In this document: in pieces, positions 1-12,000 of the stretch | Layout: each line of letters opens with the position of its first letter | Position numbering within the stretch: the stretch's first letter is position 1 | Assembly: GCF_963676685.1 (NCBI RefSeq) | Contig: NC_092354.1 | Location: 14,452,746 to 14,516,745 of the forward strand | Source of the DNA: Mytilus edulis | Lineage: Eukaryota > Mollusca > Bivalvia > Mytilida > Mytilidae | Direction: 5' to 3' | DNA length: 64,000 nucleotides | Translations under genes and position numbers: made by a program | Notes under the pieces: model-generated | Told to the model about the DNA's origin: nothing | What the model saw: only the letters and a program-made list of their open reading frames with translations | The model's database searches: none

Positions 1-76
1 AATAAGCGAATGTTTATATCGCGACCTTCTGAAATTGACTTTCATTATATTATGAAATGTAACATTCCTGGGCTCT

Positions 77-149
77 CGGTCATAAAACTTTACTCAGTAC
101 TCCGAGTACAAATTAAGTACCAAAATCGTGCTCGAAAGTTTTATGACCG
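77..149. repeat. short inverted repeat / hairpin
   Basis: Perfect 15-bp arms: CGGTCATAAAACTTT at 77-91 and its reverse complement at 135-149, with a 43-bp loop. It could be a remnant of a small TIR element or a structured RNA. No target-site duplication was identified. Confidence 0.6.
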
Positions 150-1010
150 CAAGGCCTGATACCTCCCACAAAAAGTGCACAGGTTAATTAAAGAAAAATT
201 TGATAGAAATCGTGTTTTAATGATCCTAGCTAAAAGATGTAATTATCAGTATTGGAATTTCATAGGGTTGTAAAATCGTTGACCGTGCGCACTTTTACCT
301 TTTTTTTTAGAATGAATCGGTTCCGCACTTACTAAAAAATGTATTTCGATCAACGATATTCCACCCCAATGAATTAACAGAAAGAAGTATTTAATTCTTA
401 AATGAAAAGAAAAAACTTAAAAGCAACTACGTGACGATGGAAGACAATTACGTCCAACAAAACCTACGAAAACAAAGTTGACTTACTTTGAATTATAACT
501 TACTCTAAACTTTTATTTTATTAAGCGCGCGTCTGGCGCCAATACCAAACTGCAATTCTTGTATATATGAGTTTATTTATAGATGATAAGATAACGCCCC
601 GACATGATATCTCCTCTGACTCGGTAAATTGTTAGATCTCAGAACGGTAGACGAATGATTTCTGACTCAATCAACAAACCCTGGTAGACCCCGTTGCATC
701 TAGTGTAAGATTATAAGATCTGCCGATGTGTGGCAGTTGATGTCTGAATCAATTCCTGATACTTCATTTTTATTTGGGGCTTTGACTTGATATAGTTTTT
801 TTTTTAATAGAACTCAGTTACTCGATAGAACTCCTTTTGAAGACATAGACATTATTCTCCTTACACTTCAAGACTGACATGTGGCCTCTTAACAAACATG
901 TAAAGTAGTTCACAGAAAATGGACGTCACACTTAACTCTGAAACATATGACTTTTCAAAATTTTGGGTTCTCAAAGCTCTTCAACTTTATACTAGTTCTA
1001 ACTGTTTTGA

Positions 1011-1100
1011 TCTCAGCATCACTGATGAGTCTTATGTAGACGAACCTCGCGTCTGGCGTATCAAATTATATGACTGGTATCTTTGATAACTATATAAATG
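1011..1100 (+). repeat. dispersed repeat fragment (ctggcgtat family)
   Basis: Contains cgtctggcgtatcaaatt and tatctttgataactat. Related pieces lie at 2168-2240 and 24660-24740 on the same strand and, inverted, at 25800-25975 and 38800-39035. The recurrence inside one window shows it is a dispersed family. I remember it as very common in mussel genomes. Confidence 0.55.
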
Positions 1101-1177
1101 ACACAGCAAACGGCCAAGTGCACTCTCTGTTTTTGTTAGATGCATTTCCATCTGATGTGTAAAGCCTTTTCAACTTA

Positions 1178-1570
1178 TTGTTCATAGTTCGTTCTTATGT
1201 TGTACTGTAACACTACTGTCCTAGTTTAGGGGAGGTTTTGGATCCCGCTAACAAGTTGAACCCCGCCGCCAGATTCCGTGTGAATGTGCCTCTCCCAAGT
1301 CAGGAGCCTGTAATGAAGTGGTTATCTTTTGTTGGTGTGCTTAATATTTATCTGTCGTTAATTTTTTTAACACAAATTAGGCCGTTAGTTCCCTCGTTTA
1401 AATTTTTTCACATTTACCATTTCTGTGCCTTTTATAGCTGACTATACTGTATGGACTTTGCTCATTGTTGTAGACCATACGATGACCTATAGTTGTTAAT
1501 ATCTGTGTCATTTGGTCTCTTGCGGAGAGTTGTCTCATCAACACCACATCTTCTTTTTTACAAAATAAAA
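1178..1570 (+). repeat. abundant SINE/MITE-like mussel repeat, copy a
   Basis: The longest copy in the window of a family recognisable by tagttcgttcttatgttgt, then ggatcccgctaacaagttg, then agtcaggagcctgtaatg, then agttgtctcatcaacaccac at the end. Partial copies recur at 24885-25105, 29398-29531, 29609-29802, 47065-47325 and 53815-53960, and inverted at 20409-20600, 20763-20890 and 38593-38760. The short open frame at 1238-1441 lies inside the repeat and is not a gene. Confidence 0.65.
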
Positions 1571-4204
1571 AAACCCAACATGCATGACTTACAAACCAGA
1601 AGTTGCTGACTTGGAACAGTTCCTTTCTATAGAGTTCAACCTTTAATTATACATGTTATTAAACATGTATGCCATCATAATTTTTTACTTTTAAAATATC
1701 TTAATGTATTTGTTTACCGTAACTATTGTATCTGTATCTATATCGTATGTTTCTCTGCAAACTTGTATTTAGTTTTTAGAGAATAAAGTATCTATCTATC
1801 TATCTACAAATAAAATGTGACAGGATTAAACATGTTTTGTGTTATCTCAACATCTTTCCCCTTATGCATCTAGCAATGTAGAATAAACTAACACACAGCA
1901 ATACGCACAGTAAAACTCAGTTAGAAAGAAGTCCGAGTCCTACGTTAGAATAGGTAACAGGGGAAACTAAGCAAAATTACAATGATGAACATAAATTTAC
2001 ACAGGACTACTGGCAGTTATTGACTTGGCAGCCCCATACCTGAATTAAACTGATTGAAAGATAGTGTCTTCATCATATGAAAATTAAAAAAAAAGAGTTA
2101 CTAGCGCATAGAAATAAGATCACTACATGTCTTCTTGCAACCCGCAGTAAAGCTTTTGTCAAATTTGGCGTCCGTTATGCAGTGCAGGGTGTACTGGCAT
2201 ATTAAATTATATTCCTTATACCTTTGATAACTATGTACAAGTACGCAGCAAAATCTGACAAGAATGGAAATTATAAATCAAATGGCTTATAAAGAGAGCG
2301 TGCCACGCTCTCTGTAGAATCTTTGTAACAACACATTGATGGGCCTTAAACTTTTCACAGTGGTATAATACTGTTACTTCAATTACTCATCGGGGAATTA
2401 AAATGTTGCAAAGTTATTACATTTATCTATTCAATAGTTTGATTTTTAGAAGAGAAAATGTAATAATAAAGTGTTGTAACCAGTTACTTATTATATAGTA
2501 CTTAAAATAAATATGTGGATGTTAATTTACACTTTCAATTTGTAAAGTTTCAGTTATCTTTTATATTTACGATGTGCATTAGTAGTTTAAACTTTATTGT
2601 ACAATTGGTCAGTCCATTATTTGTCTCATATAAATATCTTCGAAACACACGCAATAAAAAAAAACCAAATACGTACGCAAAAATGTTCCTCTCTCTCTCT
2701 CTCTCAACCGATAATCATTTCTAATAGCATTACTGATTTGCTTGTCTCGTGCAATTATAATCAACCATTATTTGTTCTAATTATTACATACAATGTATAC
2801 CTCTAATTTACCCCATTGTTCAATTACACAAAACAAAAACATGGCATAGCACTAGTATTATTTATTATTTTCTTGTATTAAACTGAACAACGCGGGTATT
2901 GTAGGTATACATTTTATGTTTTTATAATGTGAACAGTGTATGTCAATTTCCGTAAAAATAGATATCGATAAAATCAGGTTTTTTTTTACATTCTCAATCT
3001 TTACTCATCAACACTGACGTGTTCATTTTCATTTCAGTTTTGATCGATTTCGTAGGCACGTGACACCAAAATAAAGTAGGCCGTATTGAATGTTTATAAT
3101 GAATTTCGAAAGAACATTAATGGTAGTCATATACTCGCCAAAATTTAAAACAAACATAATCTGATTAATATACGTACTCGGGAAACGGTTTAAGATTAGT
3201 ATTACTAACTCTGATCTGCCCCAATGGATATGCGTATTTGAAATATCCGAAAAGTTATTTTTAATTTATATCTATATCTAAAAACTTGTCGAGCATCTCA
3301 TAAATTTTTCCTATCAGTAATTGTTTAGTCGTGATATAATTATTGGTTGTCTTGATAGATGTGTTTAAATGATCTCTCATATATATATGGGAATGTAGGC
3401 TAAATTTCAGCAGTATACATTTAAACACACATAAATAGTAAATAAGAATTTCCTTTTCTGGTGTCACGCCATACTTCCTCAACTACGAATTTGTAAATAA
3501 TATACATGTAACAGGCATTTTCTAAATTACAAAATGACTAAAAATACCTTGCTGAAACACAATTCATCAAATTGTCTAATTAGTTTTCGGCAATTTGTAG
3601 AAGAAAGATACCACTGAGATGCATATGACAAAAGTGGACAAAAACACAATATCTTGCAAAGAAAATATATAATAGAGTTAATTTATTCTCCCAAAACCAG
3701 CAGGGAAGGTTTGTATGTCATTTGATATGTACTTTTTGGTGCAACTACGATAAGAATGTTTGGTACCAGGACAAATGTCATTAGAACAAAATTTACAAAA
3801 TAAATTTTTAGAAAATATAGATTCAAAACAGGAAAGTGACACATATAAAGCACAGAAAAGGAAGTTTGTTTTTAATTGACTGATTGTCGATTGTTTTAGT
3901 TCAGTCTCGAATATGTCATGCATTTTTCAGACGTGAACAATTTGGTTGTAATTCGTATAGATTTACCTTTTTTCTGCAGTGGATTGACCTGGATAAAGGA
4001 CAGAAATTCGGACTGCCACTAAAAATTGATTTTTTTTATTGGACAGTTCTCTTACTTCACTTACATGAGGTAATATATGTGATGTTCCCATTCAGCAATA
4101 ATGAGAGTTTATACATCCACATCAAAGCAAATTACCCCCTACAACATTGGTTTCGCCATACACGGCCGTGTTTTTTTTGTGATGCAAAAGATATAAGTAT
4201 CTTA
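1571..4204. other. non-genic stretch, AT-rich
   Basis: No supported gene. Contents are a retroposon-like 3' tail with a TATC microsatellite (1740-1806), a ctggcgtat-family fragment (2168-2240), a CT run near 2693-2706, and otherwise anonymous AT-rich DNA. The open frames at 2515-2806, 3261-3482 and 3678-3923 are low-complexity chance frames without recognisable domains. Confidence 0.4.
1740..1806 (+). repeat. retroposon 3' tail with TATC microsatellite
   Basis: The phrase gagaataaagtatctatc runs into a TATC repeat, as at the 3' end of a non-LTR element. An inverted counterpart lies at 28410-28470 (gatagatagtttattctc). The same unique phrase abutting the same tetranucleotide twice argues for a retroposon end rather than a chance microsatellite. 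Confidence 0.45.
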
Positions 4205-4627
4205 ATTTGCACTGCCTCAAGGGAATATCTTGATCTTTGCAATCTAATGATGAATGAAACAGTAGTTGGCTGTTGTTAAGATCTTGAACTAGAGTCGCTC
4301 AAATTGTTGAAAACAAAACTTTACGACAAAAGAGATGATTTCAGCTTTCTAATTGCGAACTTTTCATTTCTAAGTAGCATCATTCCAGCAGCACCTGCAT
4401 ACGGGGTATATATCTCCCAATTGATACGATATTCCCGTGCTTGCATTTCCTATCATGATTTTTTTGATAGAGGGTTGCTGCTCACAAGGAAGCTATTAAA
4501 CCAAGAGTTTCAAATGGTGAAGTTGAAATCATCCCTTCGTAAATTTTACGGACTCCATCACGAGTTGGTTGACTGTTATGGCATAACCGTTTCACAAATG
4601 TTATCGGATATATTCCTTACGTCGTAA
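4205..4627 (+). pseudogene. reverse-transcriptase element fragment (region after the RT core)
   Basis: A decayed protein segment. After a YLDL piece and a stop/frameshift near 4280, the frame reads LKTKLYDKRDDFSFL, then IPAAPAYGVYISQLIRYSRA, then LLTRKLLNQ, then KLKSSLRKFYG, and stops at 4625. I remember this string as the region downstream of the RT domain in a retroelement family common in bivalves and other invertebrates; the clade is not assigned. It is a fragment: no RT catalytic motif lies upstream, and the 5' part is interrupted. The adjoining 3' tail (4628-4905) supports a 5'-truncated insertion. Confidence 0.6.
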
Positions 4628-4905
4628 GTACAATCTCCTTCCCTTTCATGAATGTGACCTACCGAATTAGACTATTTACCGGATAAGTTATAAGACGAGC
4701 AACACGACGGGTGCCACATGTTGAGCAGGATCTGCGTACCCTTCCGGAGCACCTGTTTTCTATGTTGTGTTGTGTGTACTATTGTTTGTCTGTTTGTCAT
4801 TTTCATATTTAGCCATGGCGTTGTAATTTTATTTTCGATTTATGAGTTTGGCTGTCCGTCTGGCATATTTCGTCCCTCTGTTTTAAGTATTTTATCAGTA
4901 AAGGT
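4628..4905 (+). repeat. 3' tail of the retroelement fragment
   Basis: Contains cacgacgggtgccacatgt, cccttccggagcacctg and ttagccatggcgttgtaatt. I remember these as the 3' untranslated part of an abundant mussel retroelement. An inverted piece of the same tail (caggtgctccggaagggtaa, then ccacatgtggcacccgtcgt) lies at 28995-29068. Confidence 0.5.
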
Positions 4906-5275
4906 ATGAAGATGTTTCTTAAATGTAGTCGAAGTGCTCAACCCAGATTTTACGCCAAACAAGGTATTTGCAAAAGTAGGACAACTATTGTGTAACAGAT
5001 CTGTCATCAAAACATTTTGAGAATCACTAATTAATTTAATAAGTTATGTGCTTGTGTAAATTTGGAATATTTCAGTAAAATTCATTTTTCATCATAAATA
5101 AAACTGCTCCAGTGTTCAAAGCTTTCAATTAAATTTGTGTAACATTACATTCTATAAAAGTATTCAGGCATTTTGTAAAAATCCTTTCAATTTTTCCAGG
5201 CGTTTTAAAATATGCATAGCAAAATTGGTCATTATGTACAATGACTGACTCTTACAGGCATTTTAGAAAATGTCT

Positions 5276-5740
5276 AAGGCATTAGGTTCAGTAAGACCCC
5301 TTTTTGGCCACAAAATACAGCAGTTTTAAAAAAAAGTAAAAAAAAATGTAAATCGTTGGCTATTTATTGGAAAGCAGAATACTTCTGCTACATAAATATG
5401 GTCTCTTTTTGACAATACAATGCACATATATCGTGTACTAGCATCATTAAATCATACTAAATTACTGAAATCATCCCAATTTTAGCATTTGAAATAGATT
5501 TTAGACGGTTTCCGTTAACAGTTTAGACGTGTTCATTCTTAATTTTATTTAAATGTAAATTGTATTGGATGAAAATACATAACATATTAAAAGTTTGAGA
5601 GTGAACACGGTGGGGACACTTTTATTTTTGACGAAAAACATCTAAAACTAAAGCGTTTAAAAAGTGTCCAAAATCTTTCATCAGATGAACCTGAAATTTG
5701 AGGTCAAAATCGGCCCTTACCGAACTTACTTCTTTCGAAA
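5276..5740. mobile_element. degraded TIR element (ggttcagtaagacc family)
   Basis: The left end reads attaggttcagtaagacccc. The right end, ggcccttaccgaacttactt, is an imperfect inverted copy. The element at 55743-56327 has the same kind of ends (gtaggttcaataaggccc and cccttaccacacttactcct). It has no coding capacity, so it is a non-autonomous DNA element or the ends of a larger one. Confidence 0.45.
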
Positions 5741-7019
5741 ATGCGTGTAACAGATATAGAGTTAATAAATATACTGATATTCAATACCGAGTTCTAATTG
5801 TGTACGTCAAAAGAATAAGCAATGACGGTAGAATAGAAAAAAAGTTTCTTTTTTATATGTATTAGTTTTTGATTTTGCCACTTGATACGGGACTTTCATT
5901 TTTAAAAATCACTTTGAGTTCGGTATTTGTGTTGATTTATCATTAACAATTTCCCTTAACAAGGCGTCATTATATCGGTCCGCAGTTTTGATATTTTCAG
6001 ATTAATTCAGCTCGATAAAACAAAATGAATTCGATAAAACGCGGAAACCTCAGTGTTTTATTCTCCGAACCTAGTCACTTGGATTAGATTTTTGTCCTGT
6101 TTCTGATCGTATGTGAAGTAAAAGTAAATACAGCACAATATTCATTTACAAATATATTCTTTAGTCTTCTAAATGTAATCAACATGTAAACAGGAAGTAT
6201 AACACGTTGTTTGAATATTGTAAAAGGTACAATGTCGATCTGTAGTTTAAGTACTTTTACACAATATAAGTACCATCTGAAGAGTGATTTCCGAATAATT
6301 GCTTTGTATCACGATGCGAAGCTGTAAGTGTCGTAAAATAGTATTACGTAACATATATCGATTCTCATTGATGCCTTTTAATATGGAAAAGATTACATTG
6401 GTTATAATTAATAATATGTCACAGACAACAGAAGATATTGAATACGTAAAAAAATCTAGTATGGATATTCAACATCTTACCCGAAACCGCATCAATGAAC
6501 AATATTTGCTTTTGTGGTTCACCTTATTATATAAGTTGTGTAAAATTCACCTTGGTATAAAAATATAGAAGAGAGTCAAAATGACAGGTCCAATAACTCT
6601 TGATCGAAACAATAACATCTTCAGAATCTTTAGCGAGTCCCGATTAACATATAAAAACAATAGTGTAAACTTTGTAGTAAATTCAACAAGGCATACTAGA
6701 TCAAGTGCTTTAATCTGACAGCCAAAGACCCTTATCTGTGGAACGACAAATCATAAATTTTCAAAAACGAATGGTACTTTTAGAATAATAGCCTTATAGA
6801 TTTTGAAATCTAAAGGAAGATGTATTTTATCGATCGCAATGTACTATTAAATAAGGTAATTGGTCAAAAGTAAATATACCGAAAATACCCCAAACTCAAA
6901 GCAAAATTTAAATCGGAAATAAAACTTCTCGGAAGTGTTAACATCCTTAAGCAAAGTTAAGTATACCATAATACGCAGCGGGGGAATTAGGGGCTGTAGA
7001 AGGCATTTGATTAAAACAT
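5741..7019. other. non-genic stretch
   Basis: Contains a fragment near 5865-5945 (gattttgccacttgatacgg followed by gagttcggtatttgtg). This is a diverged copy of the phrase better preserved at 12345-12490 and 52125-52270. The 89-codon open frame at 6299-6568 has no recognisable motif and sits in repeat-derived AT-rich DNA. Confidence 0.35.
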
Positions 7020-7265
7020 ATGTAATAAAATTGAGAATGGAAATGGGGAATGTGTCAAAGAGACAAAAACCCGACCAAATAAAAAACAACAGCAGAGGGT
7101 CACCAACAGGTCTTCAATGTAGCGAGAAATTCCCGCACCCGGAGGCGTCCTTCAGCTGGCCCCTAAACAAATATACACTAGTCCAGTGATAATGAACGCC
7201 ATACTAATTTCCAAATTGTACACAAAAAAATAAAATTAAAATAATACAAGACTAACAAAGGCCAG
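7020..7265 (-). repeat. dispersed repeat, inverted copy (gaggacgcc/ggggccag family)
   Basis: Inverted relative to 20893-21135. Diagnostic phrases on the + strand are gaatggaaatggggaatgtg, ggtcaccaacaggtcttcaa, cccggaggcgtccttcagct and taatgaacgccatactaatt. Both copies keep a similar short open frame, described as a separate finding. I remember the family as widespread in mussels; its class is unknown to me. Confidence 0.6.
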
Positions 7266-7489
7266 TGGCTCCTGACTTGTAACCATTTTAGCATAAAATC
7301 GTCGAAAATGGGGTTAAAATTCAGTTTTCCGGAATGTATCTTCTACCAAATATTCAAAATTAGAAAGATAAAACATGATATTCTACAATTTCATAAACAA
7401 ACATATTTACACAATTTACAATATATAACTCTTAACCGACTAGTTAACATATTTTGTATGAGTCTTACTTGTTCTAACCCACTATAACT

Positions 7490-7640
7490 TCGTCACTATC
7501 AATTCCTTTATTTTCGTCGGCACCAGTTTTCGCGGAAAAACTTACATGCTCAAGGATTTTTAATCGCGTGGTTCACCTGTACCAAACGAAATCCACGAAA
7601 TTTGGTTTCCAACGAATAATAATGAGTCCACACTTTATAT
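7490..7640. mobile_element. degraded small TIR element (TACTGTGGATTCATT family)
   Basis: Weak copy of the element at 55006-55202: ttattttcgtcggcaccagt, then gtggttcacctgtaccaaac, then cgaataataatgagtccaca at the right end. The left inverted end is eroded. Confidence 0.4.
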
Positions 7641-9917
7641 GTTACACGTAAACACGTGTCCATCCCCTAAACTTGTCCGATTCCCCCTCATGATCTCGCT
7701 ATAAGAGGGCGCCAAAACGTGTCATTTTTTAAAATGCACAAACGTTTCCATCCCCCTTAACGTGTCCAAATAAAGCCAACACATTTTCTTAAATGAACAC
7801 TCACTGTTTTCATATTTTTTAATGCCCAATTAATTCATTTAGGTTTTGGCCTTCAAGTATTAACAATAACATTTTTTGCTTCGTCTATTTAGATGTATTT
7901 TTTTGTCTTACCTCCAAACGTGAATGGGGGATAGAGGTATGGTAAATGAGGTCTTCTTACAACATTCAGTAAATCCCTGTAAAAGTTTGGTGTCTGTTTT
8001 GTTGTGTAGGATCGAAAAGTACGAAGCCAAGACCGGTCGTAATTGGGATTGTAAATCTTAAACCTCGTGTAGGAAGAGATAGATCTACCTAATGCATATT
8101 TATTGTTGATAGTCATCCTGAATATGCAGGAATATTTGTAACTTTTTTCTTAAAGAATCAACATAAAATATTTCATTTATATGATTTTGAATTTTCTTCT
8201 CTCAACTCTGTTCCATTTTTATTTTCCAGTTATAGTTCTCACATATTCGACATTTATGAATGAAGTTTAAATCTTTTTATGATATGCTATCGAAACCCGA
8301 CTTCTTTAGAGTATTGAATTGCCGGGAACGTTATGGACATCAATAAGACATAATAGCGCCAACAGTTTTGAGACGTTCTGGCGTCTTACATTGGACATGT
8401 TATCGGACACGTTTTAACTAATAAAACTATTGGACACGTTTTGAGTGATTTTGGGATTTTAGGGACACGTTTCGGATATGTAGACGTAACGGCGAATAGG
8501 ACATAATTAGTGGGACTGACACGGTTGAAAGTGGTACATATATAAATCATTCTGCCTTTTTTTTTCCTTACAAGGAATATCATATGCATTTCACTCCAAA
8601 ATAACCGCTGACGATCTATTTACGGGTAGAATAACTGTTTTTTGTTAAATCAGCCGTGTATTGACAAATTGTATTTGCCTTTGTTAACCCTCATTGGAGA
8701 GATAGAAACATACGTGGACTTTATTATATATGATTGTTACATTTTTTAGTTACATGTGCTTGACTAGCTTTAATCTGGAGATGAACTCGATTGGTTAACC
8801 TACTACATTTGGAGTAATCAAACAGAACAATCAAGCAGAAGTCTAAAAAAGAACTGAAATAGCTTACACACGAAAACGTGTAACTCTCATACTGGTAAAA
8901 AATAAGATTGTATTTATTAAAAAAATAACTCATTGCTTTGTCGTTTGTTGGGATCCATGTCATTCATTAAGACGGTATTGTTCAACGCAAAGTGAAAATA
9001 ATATAAACAAATGAAATTCGAATTTTCTTTTTCCTAGCTGTACTTAGCTTATTCGACGGGATTATTAGTGAATATATACTGTCACAATACGATACATGTG
9101 ATATGAGACTATTCTATGCATTGCACTATGGATAACTTATACTTTTGTTGTACCAACTACATATATTTCTTTATTTACTTATTTCTTTAATGAAAGTATT
9201 ATGTAGGTAACTAATGGGAAGTGAAATAACTTGCACAAAAAGTCATCTAGATTAAAGTATATACATAACTTTAGAGTAAAATTAGAATAATTATATTGAC
9301 AGTATATACTTCTGGAATCATGTAATTCTGTCAATATTTGATAACAAATCCACAAAGCATTTTAACAATTTACCAGTTAATAGTAAAATTCCATTGAATA
9401 TCGTCTGACATGCAGGCAATGCGATCATAACGTGTGGTTGAATCTAATTTTCTCTTGATCATGTTTATTGTTAATCAAGAACAATTACTTCTGGATAGCT
9501 ATATATAGTGTTAAGCTTATCCATTTCATAATTACTCCACTTTTTTAACCGAAATTTCTTATATTTTATTGTAGATCAAACTTGTGTAAATTGTAGCACC
9601 TGTCTTGAATTTAATGAATGCAATGTACTGACAATCGCAGAAGAACTCAAGTGTCACTTATCACAATTTTTAAATAAAACTCTACGTGTACGTTGCGGCA
9701 ACTGTTTTTATATGATCTTTGTAATACCCTATGGTATTTATGAACATCGTCTTCAATATTTTGCATATGTTTATAAACATTATCCGTGATAATTGTCATT
9801 TTGAAACGACTCACATAGGGTTTTACAATTGTTTGCGTATCATGACTTTCTATGGAGTTTTTTTAGTTACCATAGAAACTTGTTTAGTACCACGCATGTA
9901 AATATTTTTATGATATA
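7641..9917. other. non-genic stretch
   Basis: AT-rich sequence with no coding segment I can support. Open frames at 7889-8116, 8386-8589 and 8724-8963 lack any recognisable domain. A run of phrases of the form ggacacgttt/aacgtgtcc recurs around 7650-7770 and 8390-8470. This suggests repeat debris with inverted parts. Confidence 0.3.
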
Positions 9918-10574
9918 GGGTGCAATCAACAGTTTTTTACGTGACGTCATTCTGTAACAGGGCATGTAATAGTGGACCCATCATGCAGAAGTCAGATATT
10001 CATAGTTATATAGATATCTATACATCAATGGAAAGATAATTCTATGAACTTTCTGAATAAATAAAAAAAAATCCAACATCTCTTGTTTAAACATGCAAAT
10101 TGGTACAAGTTATCAGCTGGAAATTAGGCATTTTCCCCCTAAAAAACCTTAAAAACAGACCACCTTTGGACACACGGATCAGTAACCTGTGCATATATTT
10201 GAGATTTCTTATAATATGCATTTCGAAGAGCTTATCCAGCTGATTTAAGAAAATGTAGTTTCAGCCTACGTTCGCCTGCTCCGAAAGGAGCTATCTTACC
10301 TGACAAATCAAAGTGCTTTTTGCAACAGGTGAAAATCAGCTGTTTATGGAGTTGCCTCCCATATAGTAGGAAGTCACAAAAACATTTTTTTTTTTAAATC
10401 TTGACAAAAGTGGCATTTTAATTGAACTTCAATATATGTTTTTCACATTGAACATAAAAAAAAACAATCAACTTTTTCATTTAGTGGTATATAAATAGCA
10501 GGGAATTCCATCAGTATGTAAATCTCACTGGGGAAATACCCCTAGTTTTTAGTTCGAAACTGTTTATAGCACCC
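9918..10574. mobile_element. 650-bp TIR element, copy 1
   Basis: Ends are GGGTGCAATCAACAGTTT and, at the right, the inverted form of GGGTGCTATAAACAGTTT (15 of 18 positions match), giving clear terminal inverted repeats. Length is 657 bp with no open frame. A nearly identical copy in the same orientation lies at 11348-12000. A non-autonomous DNA transposon is the simplest reading. The pair with its 773-bp spacer could also be seen as two repeats bounding one composite insertion. Confidence 0.7.
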
Positions 10575-11347
10575 TTAAGCAAAACCTTGTATGCGATATA
10601 TAAAAAATTCTCAGCTTTTCTGAATCTGTACACTATACCGATTAAAATGATGTCTTACTTTAAGGATTGTGACCACAAATAGTGAAACTACAGCTCTTTT
10701 TTTATGTCGCGGGGTAGTGGCATATTGGCCAGTGGCAAACAGTTTAACTGGCAAATCCCAAACATTTCCTGTATCACATTTTCATCAGTTTTACAAAGAA
10801 AATAAATCATAAAATAGGGTTTCTTTTAAATAAATAGAATAAAAACTATGAAATAGGCATGAATAAAGTTACTTTAAATAGATTTTGTTCCTAGTACTAT
10901 ATGAACTAAGTTATAGCTGAGTTGAGAAACTATTGAAATAGTGTTTTTCTTAGGAATGGCATGTGTACCTTTTTGACTATAAAAAGTACCAAATATATAT
11001 TATAATGAATAAAACTTTATGTAACACTGATCAGGAGTAAAGGTCAAAGTAGAAAAAATCTACACTTTTCATATGCAACTTTTGGTTCCAAATATATGAG
11101 AGATTGAATAAAAATATCATGACGTCGCAAAAAATTAAAAAACTTCAATATTCGCACAGACTGAGAGTCTGGTTTTCTTATATCTGGTTGCTATGTACAA
11201 ATCTGTAATATTTGCATTAAATATACCAAACTGATGCTTTTAAATTAATGTATACATGCCGTACAATATTTTTCAGAATTATTTTATTCCATTCGCAAAC
11301 ACATTTCTATGCTAAAACATCACTAATATTTTGTATTTGTCCCTTAA
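10575..11347. other. spacer between the two 650-bp repeats
   Basis: 773 bp with no gene. It is bounded on both sides by the same 8-bp string CCCTTAAG, which overlaps each repeat edge (10572-10579 and 11341-11348). Contents are AT-rich and anonymous. Confidence 0.5.
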
Positions 11348-12000
11348 GGGTGCAATCAACAGTTTTTTACGTGACGTCATTCTGTAACAGGGCATGTAAT
11401 AGTGGACCCATCATGCAGAAGTCAGATATTCATAGTTATATAGATATCTATACATCAATGGAAAGATAATTCTATGAACTTTCTGAATAAATAAAAAAAA
11501 ATCCAACATCTCTTGTTTAAACATGCAAATTGGTACAAGTTATCAGCTGGAAATTAGGCATTTTCCCCCTAAAAAACCTTAAAAACAGACCACCTTTGGA
11601 CACACGGATAAGTAACCTGTGCATATATTTGAGATTTCTTATAATATGCATTTCGAAGAGCTTATCCGGCTGATTTAAGAAAATGTAGTTTCAGCCTACG
11701 TTCGCCTGCTCCGAAAGGAGCTATCTTACCTGACAAATCAAAGTGCTTTTTGCAACAGGTGAATATCAGCTGTTTATGGAGTTGCCTCCCATATAGTAGG
11801 AAGTCACAAAAACATTTTTTTTTTAAATCTTGACAAAAGTGGCATTTTAATTGAACTTCAATATATGTTTTTCACATTGAACATAAAAAACAATCAACTT
11901 TTTCATTTAGTGGTATATAAATAGCAGGGAATTCCATCAGTATGTAAATCTCACTGGGGAAATACCCCTAGTTTTTAGTACGAAACTGTTTATAGCACCC
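11348..12000. mobile_element. 650-bp TIR element, copy 2
   Basis: 653 bp in direct orientation to copy 1. Reading both copies by eye I see four substitutions (for example ggatcagt to ggataagt, and agttcgaa to agtacgaa) and two homopolymer-length differences. That is roughly 99 percent identity and implies a recent origin. The open frame at 11248-11469 starts in the spacer and runs into this repeat, so it is not a gene. Confidence 0.7.

Larger units (their letters stand above)
1..1177. other. non-genic stretch with small repeats
   Basis: No open frame longer than a few dozen codons and no splice-compatible coding segment was seen. The stretch holds a 15-bp-arm hairpin near 77-149 and, at about 1011-1100, a fragment with the phrase cgtctggcgtatcaaat followed by ctttgataact. 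The same phrase recurs in several other places in this window. Confidence 0.5.

Noticed and set aside
3884..4279. 131-codon open frame read as a possible gene
   Set aside because: Only its last part (YLDL) matches retroelement wording. The rest is Phe/Leu/Cys-rich AT translation without a domain, and the frame stops before the conserved part.
6935..7189. 84-codon open frame and its partner on the minus strand at 20965-21177 as host genes
   Set aside because: Both lie wholly in copies of a dispersed repeat. The conserved frame is kept as a finding, not as a gene.
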